From positions 2,568,001 to 2,632,000 of the forward strand of contig NZ_CP081878.1 in the NCBI RefSeq assembly GCF_022170825.1: a stretch of DNA of 64,000 nucleotides. The letters are read 5' to 3'. Source of the stretch: Exiguobacterium acetylicum (GTDB lineage: Bacteria; Bacillota; Bacilli; Exiguobacteriales; Exiguobacteriaceae). The number at the start of each line of letters is the position of its first letter. Position 1 is the first letter of the stretch. This document shows, one piece after another, positions 7,688-14,735 of this stretch. A program made the position numbers and the translations under genes. The notes under the pieces are model-generated. The model was not told the DNA's origin and ran no database searches. It worked only from the letters and a program-made list of their open reading frames with translations.

Positions 7688-9916
7688 CTATTCTAATTCA
7701 ATCGTCTCATTTGCAGTTTCATAGATATCAATTCTTTCTTCCACATTGATACGGTTTACAAGCCATCCTTTTAAAGAACACCGCTGAATAAAATCATCAA
7801 TTCGGTTAACGCCGTTAATTTCTTTCAACGTCACGACTACTCCGAATCTTATTCCATCTCCGTCTCTTGCATTCAATCTTTCCTTGGTCTTTATGCTCAT
7901 TCCCCACATAGAATTACTATATACTTTTTTAGGATTGTTACGACTTTTCACTTCTTCTTTGATGTGTTTTATATTATCCCATTTCCGAAAAAGTTTACGT
8001 GCTGATTCTTCACGTAAGTAGTGACCATCTTCACCTAGACTTTGCTTATTACCATTAAGCGGCATCAACTTACCTTTATCATTTATTCTTCCAAAATATA
8101 TATCTAATTCAGTATTGGTATAGTCAACACCCTGATTTCGAGAGCATTTGGGAAAATAGCACATTGTCGCTTTTGCGATGTATGGATGTTTTCCGTTATG
8201 AATTGGTACAGGAAAATTATAATTGAACGTTTCATATTTTTCAGAAACACCTGATACGATGAACTTAATTTCATCTTCAGTTGTATTTACGATATCTTCT
8301 ATTCTAATCGGAACAACACCGTGACCTTTTAATGCCAGTTGTGAAGTCTCTGGCGTTTTTTCCCATCCAATCGAAGCATCAATTATAAGTGCTTTAGCTA
8401 CCTCTCGATTAAGTCCGACTATATCAATAAGATATGAAAGTTTACGTGCAATCCATGGTGTCGCAAATGATGTGCCGCTGACTAGAGCTTTTCCTAATGG
8501 CTCGCATACTGATATATAATCCCCTTTCGATCCTCCGTAGTAACTAACGTCTGGTTTTGTGAAAAAGGACAGCACTATACCATGTCTCGAATATGATGTT
8601 GGCACCTTTTCTCTATCTACCGAATTCACAACCATTGAATTGATAGAATCTGCCGGAGCACCAATTCGTTTACTGATATTAGTGTCTACTACGCGTTTAT
8701 TCGTACCAGCAATTACAAATATGACATCACTCTCAAATTGAATTTGATCTAATACTGCACCTTCTGCTGAAATGAAGTTCTCATTCACTTCGTCATTAGA
8801 GCCTAAAGACAAATTCCATACCTTTATATCAGGATTACTTGTAATTATTTCTTTTATTTGCCGAATGATAGTGAATGAGTTAAACGCTTTTCCTGTAGCA
8901 ACACCAAAATGCCTTACTCTAAATCTGCCACAGCCATCGTCTAAATTCGGATTTAATGTCGGTCCATCGACTATGATTGAACTAACAGCAGTTCCATGCT
9001 TATAATCACTGGGCTCAATTGGAATGTGACTATCAATCATATTATGAAACTCGACCCATTCACTAAAATAAACTCGATCATCGAATAATGTATCAATAAC
9101 TCCGATCGTCGGTTCTTCTGCTGGTAAAGGAATTGATGCAGCATCCGATTCTATATATTCTCGAAAATCAATAGGTGCTAAATCAGATATGTTTTCTGTT
9201 ACCATTGCAACTAAATAGGGAGCTTTTTGAAGTAATAAAGCTAAATCTATTTCATCCAGCAACACAGTAGTTTCGTTAATAATTCGCATATCCAAAACCT
9301 TAACACCAATTTTTTCAAGTAAGTTTTTTGTGTTGTTCTGGGTATCGTATATTGTAACAATTGATGTTTTCGCTGAATCAACCTCACTTGTTTCTACATC
9401 AAATTTCTCTACATAAAAAATATCTACTACTACACGTTGAAATTTGCTCTTTGATATTCCATAACTAGAAAAATTAACGTTTTCTAATTTGTTTAATGTT
9501 TCTTCAGAAATACTCCCATGAAACTCGTTTAGTAAAATCATTTTTGCCTTTTGAAAAACTTCAACTGCACGTTCTAAAGAAGACATCGAAATATAGTGCG
9601 TAATAATATGCTTTTTAATTCGTCCATCTGAAAATTTAGCACCGACAATCGTATCGTTGGTAGACATGTTCCCATTGGCGAAAACGCTGTTTAAGCGATT
9701 GCTTTTAGCAACAATTTTATTGTAATAAACGCTAACTAATGCTCCTTCAAATATTTCCTCCGTAGCCCAGAAACTAATTAAGCGAAGTAAGTCTTGTTTT
9801 AAGCTTTCTAGATGTGTCGCATTCACAGATGCACCTTTAGGAAGTTTTGGTGCACCCGGCCTGCTGCTATTAGCTTTCTGTTCAAACCGACCTTTCAATT
9901 CCAATATTTGATTCAT
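7688..9916 (-). CDS. Cytoplasmic subtilisin-like (S8) serine protease, partner of an AAA+ ATPase
   Basis: 742 aa with an intact subtilase triad: Asp275 (GVIDT), His307 (YKHGTAVSS) and Ser483 (SGTSFATP); Asn406 in VIAGTN is the likely oxyanion residue. There is no signal peptide and no recognisable I9 propeptide, so it should act inside the cell. The about 260-residue N-terminal region and the about 240-residue C-terminal region are of unknown fold. Its start codon is 5 nt after the stop of the ATPase gene, with the RBS (AAGGG) overlapping that stop, so the two are translationally coupled. Base composition is markedly AT-richer than the flanks, suggesting horizontal transfer. Plausible role: a regulated protease in a conflict or stress module. 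Substrate unknown. Confidence 0.88.
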   Translation of the reverse strand: MNQILELKGRFEQKANSSRPGAPKLPKGASVNATHLESLKQDLLRLISFWATEEIFEGALVSVYYNKIVAKSNRLNSVFANGNMSTNDTIVGAKFSDGRIKKHIITHYISMSSLERAVEVFQKAKMILLNEFHGSISEETLNKLENVNFSSYGISKSKFQRVVVDIFYVEKFDVETSEVDSAKTSIVTIYDTQNNTKNLLEKIGVKVLDMRIINETTVLLDEIDLALLLQKAPYLVAMVTENISDLAPIDFREYIESDAASIPLPAEEPTIGVIDTLFDDRVYFSEWVEFHNMIDSHIPIEPSDYKHGTAVSSIIVDGPTLNPNLDDGCGRFRVRHFGVATGKAFNSFTIIRQIKEIITSNPDIKVWNLSLGSNDEVNENFISAEGAVLDQIQFESDVIFVIAGTNKRVVDTNISKRIGAPADSINSMVVNSVDREKVPTSYSRHGIVLSFFTKPDVSYYGGSKGDYISVCEPLGKALVSGTSFATPWIARKLSYLIDIVGLNREVAKALIIDASIGWEKTPETSQLALKGHGVVPIRIEDIVNTTEDEIKFIVSGVSEKYETFNYNFPVPIHNGKHPYIAKATMCYFPKCSRNQGVDYTNTELDIYFGRINDKGKLMPLNGNKQSLGEDGHYLREESARKLFRKWDNIKHIKEEVKSRNNPKKVYSNSMWGMSIKTKERLNARDGDGIRFGVVVTLKEINGVNRIDDFIQRCSLKGWLVNRINVEERIDIYETANETIELE

Positions 9917-9921
9917 TTACA

Positions 9922-10962
9922 TCACCCTTCTTTCAACTCTCGTGAAACTTGGCTCTTTGAAACTCCTGTCAAAATTTCAATTTCCCTTAAAGTAAAACCT
10001 TTCGAATGAAGTTCTTGTATACTCCATGGTGTTTCACGATTAGTAATCGAACTAAGAATCCTTCTTAGATAATCGTACTCATTAGTTGGATCACTAAAGG
10101 CTAAGGCAATTTTTATTATATTTTTCAACTCACCAGGATTTGGTATCTTTTCAACACTTGATAAAATCTTTCTAAACAAGCGCATCTCTCTACTTGCTCC
10201 TTTAAATTTTTTAAGCAGTGAGTTCAATAAAACTTCAGCAATTTCTATCAAATCTTCTTTACTATAACGATCAAAATCAATTACAGAATCAAATCTTCGA
10301 ATTAATGCTTTATCAAAATTTTCAAACAGATTTGTAGTAGCAATTAATACAACTTCCTCATTCAGTTTCTCGATTTCTTTCAAAATTGTTGAAGTAACTC
10401 TTCCCATCTCTCGAACATCATTCGAATTAATTCTATCTAGAGCTATAGCATCTATTTCGTCAAAAAGAATAACTACTTTTGACGGATAAGGCATGCGATT
10501 GATTTCGTTGAATACAGTTACAACATTTTTGGAAGTCTGTCCCATTTTGCTATCAATCAATTCGCTAAACTCAACGATGTATAATGTTCGTTCAAGTAAG
10601 CGTGCTAATTGCTTTGCCGTCTCAGTTTTTCCAGTTCCAGGAGTACCTTTAAATAAAAATTTATTAATACCAACTCTATGATGAACTGCATTAATGATTC
10701 CTTTTACATCTTCTGCAATTAATTTTGGAAGCGGTAACGGTTCATTATCTAAATCAAGTTCCTTTAAAAAATGACTTTCAAAAGAATTCATTTGAGGAAC
10801 AAACGTATTAGCCGTAGATAGTTGACCCATGATATATTCAGCGAGTTGATGATCTCCAATTTGATCAAAATAACGTGCAATTTCTGTTGCCTCTTTTCTA
10901 AATTGAAGATCGTTTTTCTCAGTATGATATTTAATTAAATTTAGTATGTTTTTTTTCTTCAT
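9922..10962 (-). CDS. AAA+ ATPase with C-terminal helix-turn-helix, partner of the subtilase
   Basis: 346 aa. The N-terminal about 75 residues are helical. A complete AAA+ module follows (numbered from GTG 10971; subtract 3 for the chosen ATG): Walker A GTPGTGKT (109-116), Walker B VVILFDEID (166-174), sensor 1 ATTN (211-214) and arginine finger in IRRFD. The last about 25 residues (FTLREIEILTGVSKSQVSRE) read as a helix-turn-helix, unusual for a protein-remodelling AAA+ and suggesting DNA binding or autoregulation. The ATG at 10962 was preferred over GTG at 10971, which directly abuts GAGGGG. Operon with the subtilase; AT-rich. Tandem operator-like repeats overlap its promoter. Confidence 0.88.
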   Translation of the reverse strand: MKKKNILNLIKYHTEKNDLQFRKEATEIARYFDQIGDHQLAEYIMGQLSTANTFVPQMNSFESHFLKELDLDNEPLPLPKLIAEDVKGIINAVHHRVGINKFLFKGTPGTGKTETAKQLARLLERTLYIVEFSELIDSKMGQTSKNVVTVFNEINRMPYPSKVVILFDEIDAIALDRINSNDVREMGRVTSTILKEIEKLNEEVVLIATTNLFENFDKALIRRFDSVIDFDRYSKEDLIEIAEVLLNSLLKKFKGASREMRLFRKILSSVEKIPNPGELKNIIKIALAFSDPTNEYDYLRRILSSITNRETPWSIQELHSKGFTLREIEILTGVSKSQVSRELKEG

Positions 10963-10985
10963 TTTAATCACTTCCCCTCGAGCAT

Positions 10986-10991
10986 ATTATA
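10986..10991 (-). promoter_or_regulatory. -10 element of the AAA+/subtilase operon
   Basis: Minus-strand TATAAT, 24 nt before the ATPase start. No good -35 is seen at normal spacing. That region is occupied by the tandem repeats at 11001-11042, so the promoter may be activator-dependent or repressor-controlled. Confidence 0.5.
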
Positions 10992-11000
10992 ACACTCTTT

Positions 11001-11042
11001 GGGACAAAAATAATTATTTTGGGACAAAAAATAATTATTTTT
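11001..11042. repeat. Two tandem 20/22-bp repeats between divergent promoters, probable operator
   Basis: Unit 1 GGGACAAAAATAATTATTTT (11001-11020) and unit 2, the same with one extra A and two more Ts (11021-11042). Each contains a TAATTA palindrome core. They fill the -35 region of the ATPase promoter and end one base before the -35 of the divergent small gene (TTGACG, 11044). A site for a dimeric regulator is the natural reading; the C-terminal HTH of the ATPase is a candidate ligand. Confidence 0.65.
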
Positions 11043-11043
11043 G

Positions 11044-11072
11044 TTGACGAAACAGCTTTTAAAAAGTAAGAT
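11044..11072 (+). promoter_or_regulatory. Sigma-A promoter of the small basic-protein gene
   Basis: TTGACG (11044-11049), 17-nt spacer, TAAGAT (11067-11072), immediately next to the tandem repeats. Confidence 0.7.
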
Positions 11073-11104
11073 TTAGACATCCTAATTATTAAGAAGGTGA
11101 AACT

Positions 11105-11275
11105 ATGGCGAAAAATGGTGCTCCAGGAAAAGGTCGAGTAGGAGCTGTTAAAGGACGAAGTCAATTCAAAGCTCCTAACGGCAATTATGTAAAAAGAGAC
11201 ACAAAAACTGGTCGTTTTTTAGATCAAAAAACAAGTAGTTCATCACCGTTTAAAGGTGTTCGAAAAGAACATTAA
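11105..11275 (+). CDS. Small basic protein of the AAA+/subtilase locus
   Basis: 56-aa protein, rich in Lys, Arg and Gly, with no membrane segment. It begins MAKNGAPGKGRVGAVKGRSQ. The C-terminal half has a patterned motif (NYVKRDTKTGRFLDQK, then PFKGVRKEH) of a kind I associate with short widespread bacterial proteins of unknown function. RBS AAGGTG precedes the ATG by 6 nt and a good promoter lies upstream. It is transcribed away from the ATPase/subtilase operon across the shared operator-like repeats, so the three are probably one unit. It could be a protease substrate, adaptor, inhibitor or nucleic-acid binder; none is shown. Confidence 0.75.
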   Translation: MAKNGAPGKGRVGAVKGRSQFKAPNGNYVKRDTKTGRFLDQKTSSSSPFKGVRKEH

Positions 11276-11290
11276 TAAGTATTTCTTTGA

Positions 11291-11329
11291 AAAAGCAGGA
11301 CACCTTTTAATTAAAGGTGCCCTGCTTTT
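11291..11329. terminator. Bidirectional terminator, right boundary of the AT-rich island
   Basis: Stem AAAGCAGG-A-CACCTTT paired with AAAGGTG-C-CCTGCTTT, with T- and A-rich flanks. The stop codon of the histidine kinase gene (11307) lies inside the hairpin, so the last few kinase residues are encoded by it. Confidence 0.75.
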
Positions 11330-12602
11330 CGCGTAGAAATAGCTTTATATAAAAAACTGCTCCCCCACCACTCCGGTCTCGAACACCGTACTCGAATTGA
11401 TGACTATCAAGGATCATCCGACTGATTGCAAGACCCAGTCCATGCCCAGCACTGCCTTCTTGTTTGACGTAAACATCCCAAATCGTCGCCCGGTCTTCGG
11501 CGCGGACCCCCGCCCCTTCATCCTCAACTGTCAATTCAGTATCCGTTAAGCGAACCGTGACCGTTCCGTTAATCGGTGAAGCAAAGCGCGCGTTCATCAA
11601 GAAGTTGATCAAGACACGTTCGAACATTCGTGGATCAAGTGACTGTTTTATCGGCTTGAGATCTGTCACAAGTATAAGTCCCGCTTGCGTAAACGTGCCA
11701 CGCAGGCGTTCGACTGTCGCTGTCACTAATTCATCAACTGCCACCTCGGTGACGTCAAGCGGCATCCGCCCACCGGCAAGCTTCGAATAAAGCAACGTCT
11801 CATCAATCAGATGACCGAGTCGGTCCGTCTCCTCGATGATGCTCGTCGTCACGTCAGGCAGTTCAGCGAGCGGAATGACTCCTGCTGCGAGTGCTTCGGT
11901 CTCATTTCGGATGATCGCGAGTGGCGTGCGCAAGTCATGGGTGATCCCGGCAATGAATGTCTTTTGTAAATGATCCTTCTGCTTCAGTTGTGTCTGCATC
12001 TCATCGACGGCGTCAATCAACTCTCCGACTTCATCCTTCGGTCGCGTTGGTAAGACGACGTCCGTTTCGCCGGCACCAATCTTTTGAGCAACAGAACGAA
12101 GCGTCACGATTGGTCGCGTCAGATGTCGTCCCATGTAGTAGGCAAGCAACGACGCGAGCAGTAACGTCACGAGTAACGCGAGTCCAATCGCGAGATAGAC
12201 CCCACTCAGCGCACTACTCGCCAGCGGTGCTTGGCGGACCGTCGTGATTCGCGTTTCGTCAACAGTCAGCTGATAAGTCAGTAACCGTTCGTCTTGCACT
12301 TCGATGACGTCTTCCTTCTTTAGGTTATCAAGAAACGGTAATCGTCCAGCGGGTCCGCGCGCACCAATCCGTTGCGTCAATCCGTCCGTCGTCAAAAATC
12401 CTTGGATATCAAGCGGAATCGGAGTATCGGCTTCAAGGGACTGTTTGATGATGTTCGCTTCGCGCGCGAGCTGGTCGTAGCGTTCACCTTCTGCGAATCG
12501 GTTAACGAGGAACGCCGTCAAGACGAAACTGAGAACTCCCATGACGAGTAACGGACCGACGACAGCGTATAAGAACTTACGCATCAAAGGACGTCGTTTC
12601 AT
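11307..12602 (-). CDS. Two-component sensor histidine kinase
   Basis: 431-aa membrane kinase. It has TM1 at about 9-34, an extracytoplasmic sensor of about 100 residues (35-132), TM2 at about 133-157, then HAMP, HisKA with the phosphorylated His222 (AGITHDLRTPLAI), and HATPase with N-box INFLMNARF, DEGAGV and GHGLGLAIS. Its ATG overlaps the regulator's stop (ATGA), so the pair is co-translated. The signal is unknown. A divergent secreted protein gene with regulator-type repeats in its promoter is the likely target. The C-terminal tail runs into the island terminator hairpin but the catalytic domain is complete. Confidence 0.93.
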   Translation of the reverse strand: MKRRPLMRKFLYAVVGPLLVMGVLSFVLTAFLVNRFAEGERYDQLAREANIIKQSLEADTPIPLDIQGFLTTDGLTQRIGARGPAGRLPFLDNLKKEDVIEVQDERLLTYQLTVDETRITTVRQAPLASSALSGVYLAIGLALLVTLLLASLLAYYMGRHLTRPIVTLRSVAQKIGAGETDVVLPTRPKDEVGELIDAVDEMQTQLKQKDHLQKTFIAGITHDLRTPLAIIRNETEALAAGVIPLAELPDVTTSIIEETDRLGHLIDETLLYSKLAGGRMPLDVTEVAVDELVTATVERLRGTFTQAGLILVTDLKPIKQSLDPRMFERVLINFLMNARFASPINGTVTVRLTDTELTVEDEGAGVRAEDRATIWDVYVKQEGSAGHGLGLAISRMILDSHQFEYGVRDRSGGGAVFYIKLFLREKQGTFN

Positions 12603-13255
12603 TCGATCGCCTCCAATCGATAGCCGACCCGGTGCACCGTCTTCAATTGTTGTTTAATGACGGGTAGCTTATCGCGCAGTTGTTTAACGTGCGTATCGAC
12701 AGTCCGTGTATCGCCACCAAATGCATAGCCCCAGACGTCATCGAGAATCTGATCCCGACTAAGTGCTTCCCCGAGATGTTCGATGAAATAGAGCAACAGT
12801 TCGAACTCCATCTTCGCGAGACTGACCGTGCGTTCCCCTGTCTTTACTTGACGTCCCTTCTCATCGATCGTCAAGTCACCGAACGCATGGCGGACGACCG
12901 GACGAACTTTTAATGCTCGCTCGAGCCGAATCGTCAACTCCTTTAGGACGACCGGTTTGACAAGATAGTCATCGGCACCAAGTTCGAGCCCGAATACCCG
13001 ATCATCTGCCTCTCCGCGTGACGTCATCATGAAGACGACCGGTGGCTGCACTTGTGATTTAATGCTCTGAACAAGCGACCAGCCGTCACCGTCCGGTAAG
13101 CGGACGTCGATCAAGACAGCGTCAAACGTTGTCGTCAAGCACTGTTTCGCCTCTGCTAACGAACCAGCAATCGTCACGTCATACGCATGGTGACGGAGGA
13201 AGCGTGCCGTCACCTGCGCTAATTTTTGTTCATCTTCAATCAATAGTACGTTCAT
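12599..13255 (-). CDS. OmpR/PhoB-family response regulator
   Basis: 218 aa: receiver domain with acceptor Asp50 (AVLIDVRLPDGDG) and KPVVLKEL near the end, then a winged-helix DNA-binding domain (LAKMEFELLLYFIEH, GDTRTVDTHVKQLRDKL). The start at 13255 was chosen because GGAGGG lies 6 nt before this ATG; a frame reaching 13360 would consume the intergenic promoter region. Partner of the kinase that follows with a 4-nt overlap. The triple 11-bp repeat at 13311-13343 in the divergent promoter is the kind of site this family binds. Confidence 0.93.
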   Translation of the reverse strand: MNVLLIEDEQKLAQVTARFLRHHAYDVTIAGSLAEAKQCLTTTFDAVLIDVRLPDGDGWSLVQSIKSQVQPPVVFMMTSRGEADDRVFGLELGADDYLVKPVVLKELTIRLERALKVRPVVRHAFGDLTIDEKGRQVKTGERTVSLAKMEFELLLYFIEHLGEALSRDQILDDVWGYAFGGDTRTVDTHVKQLRDKLPVIKQQLKTVHRVGYRLEAIE

Positions 13256-13310
13256 TATCATCCCTCCACTCTTAGTGTAGCGCCTTTTTATCCGCATTTG
13301 CCTTTCTTCG

Positions 13311-13343
13311 CAGTTTCTTTGCAACTTCCTCACAACTTCTCTT
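13311..13343 (+). promoter_or_regulatory. Three 11-bp direct repeats, probable response-regulator operator
   Basis: CAGTTTCTTTG (13311), CAACTTCCTCA (13322) and CAACTTCTCTT (13333) repeat with an exact 11-bp period, one DNA turn. The last ends 11 nt before a candidate -10 TACCAT (13355-13360), the geometry of PhoB-type activation where the boxes replace the -35. Confidence 0.6.
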
Positions 13344-13385
13344 TCGTGACCCTCTACCATAAAAGGTGAAAGGAGTGATCATCCC

Positions 13386-14537
13386 ATGACATTCAAAAAA
13401 CAATGGATCACTGCATTGACAATCAGCGCATTAACAGTCGGAGGAGCATCCGCATACGCTGCGACGAACGACGACTCGAGCACAACAAAACAAGCGAAAC
13501 ACGGGCACCACTTCGAAGGTATGAAAAAACACGATATGACGTTACTCTTGAAAAAATTGAACCTGACACAAGCCGAGGCAGACGCTGCCCGTGAAAAAGG
13601 ACAATCGATTGCTGATCTCGCAAAAGCAAAAGGCATCTCGTTCGCTGATTATAAGAAAGCGGAACTCGCTGCAGCGAAGGAACAACTCGCAAGTCTCGTC
13701 AAATCCGGTGATTTAACGCAATCGCAAGCCGACGACATGCTGAAGCGTCAAACGGAACGGTTCAGTGGCGTCAAAAGCTATGATGAGTTAAAAGACAAGA
13801 TGCCGATGGGGCGTCACGGTGAACCAGGTTTCTTTAATGAATCGTTGATTGCTGACGTCTTGAAAGCACTCGGACTCAGCCAGTCGAAATTTGATGCGGC
13901 GAATCAATCGCTTGCGGCCTACGCAAAAGCACAAGCAATCAAGTTCGCTGACTACAAAAAAGCATTGCTTGCGGAACAGACAAACCAACTCGATCAGATG
14001 GTCAAAGACGGGAAGATGACCGAAAAGCAAGCGACGGAAATCAAATCTCGTCTGACAGAAGAATACAAGGACGCGAAGAGCTACGACGATCTACCGGATC
14101 GCGGTGATCACGGTAAGCGTGGTGACCATGGACCGGGTGGTGTCTTCGGTGACTCAACATCCGCGATTCTAAAAGCACTAGGACTCGATGAAGCGAAGTT
14201 CGAAGCTGCAGAGCAATCGTTGCCTGAATTTGCGGAAGCGAACAAGATTGCTTACGCGGATTTCGAGAAAGCCGTCCTAACAGCGCAAAATGCTGCGATT
14301 GATCAACAAGTCAAAGATGGCAAGCTGACAGAAAAACAAGCAAAACAAATCAAGGAACACATTCAGTCACGAGCGGATGCGGTCTCGAGCTACGCTGATC
14401 TCAAAAAAGGTCCGGCGCGCGATGGTCATGGTCGCGGACACGGACACGGTCCGGATGGCGACATGCCAGGAGCACCGGATCAAGGAACCGATACGGATCC
14501 GAATGCGAGTGATACATCCGTCGATTTAGCGATTTAA
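13386..14537 (+). CDS. Secreted triple-repeat, His/Gly-rich protein
   Basis: 383 aa with a Sec signal peptide ending at AYA (about residue 25). The mature protein consists of three about 90-residue repeats, each a helical unit of the form 'LGL..AKFEAAEQSL..FAEANKIAYADFEKAVL', then '..KDGKLTEKQAKQI' and 'SYADLK'. They are joined by linkers rich in His, Gly and Asp, and the tail is acidic. The His-rich linkers might bind metal ions. Similar repeats occur in uncharacterised Firmicute secreted proteins. It is divergent from the response regulator, with three direct repeats in its promoter, so it is probably induced by that system. RBS AAAGGAG. Exact function unknown. Confidence 0.85.
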   Translation: MTFKKQWITALTISALTVGGASAYAATNDDSSTTKQAKHGHHFEGMKKHDMTLLLKKLNLTQAEADAAREKGQSIADLAKAKGISFADYKKAELAAAKEQLASLVKSGDLTQSQADDMLKRQTERFSGVKSYDELKDKMPMGRHGEPGFFNESLIADVLKALGLSQSKFDAANQSLAAYAKAQAIKFADYKKALLAEQTNQLDQMVKDGKMTEKQATEIKSRLTEEYKDAKSYDDLPDRGDHGKRGDHGPGGVFGDSTSAILKALGLDEAKFEAAEQSLPEFAEANKIAYADFEKAVLTAQNAAIDQQVKDGKLTEKQAKQIKEHIQSRADAVSSYADLKKGPARDGHGRGHGHGPDGDMPGAPDQGTDTDPNASDTSVDLAI

Positions 14538-14545
14538 AGATTAGA

Positions 14546-14578
14546 CCGAAGCTCTTTCACCGGAGCTTCGGCTTTTTT
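14546..14578 (+). terminator. Terminator of the triple-repeat protein gene
   Basis: CCGAAGCTC / GAGCTTCGG stem followed by CTTTTTTG. Confidence 0.85.
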
Positions 14579-14690
14579 GTGTTCACGTTAGGACAATTGT
14601 CTTTTAATCATGAATTTCACAAACTGATTCACTTTTTTGAAAAATAAGTCTATTCCTTGAACGAAGGTTGCAATTTCTATTTCCTTCACC

Positions 14691-14719
14691 CGATACTAGT
14701 AAAGAGAACGTTAGTATCG
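14691..14719 (+). other. Inverted repeat just before the RBS of the PAS/GGDEF/EAL gene
   Basis: CGATACTA (14691-14698) and TAGTATCG (14712-14719) form a perfect 8-bp stem with a 13-nt loop ending one base before AAGGAGG. It could be an operator or an RNA hairpin affecting translation. No T-run follows, so it is not a terminator. Confidence 0.5.
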
Positions 14720-14735
14720 TAAGGAGGTGACGTGG

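Noticed and set aside
11307-12602. Histidine kinase truncated by insertion of the AT-rich island
   Set aside because: All kinase motifs through GHGLGLAIS and the last strand are present. Only the final few tail residues are encoded by the terminator hairpin.
13386-14537. The triple protein repeat as a CRISPR array or DNA tandem repeat
   Set aside because: Repetition is at protein level with diverged DNA and an intact signal peptide; there is no direct-repeat/spacer pattern.
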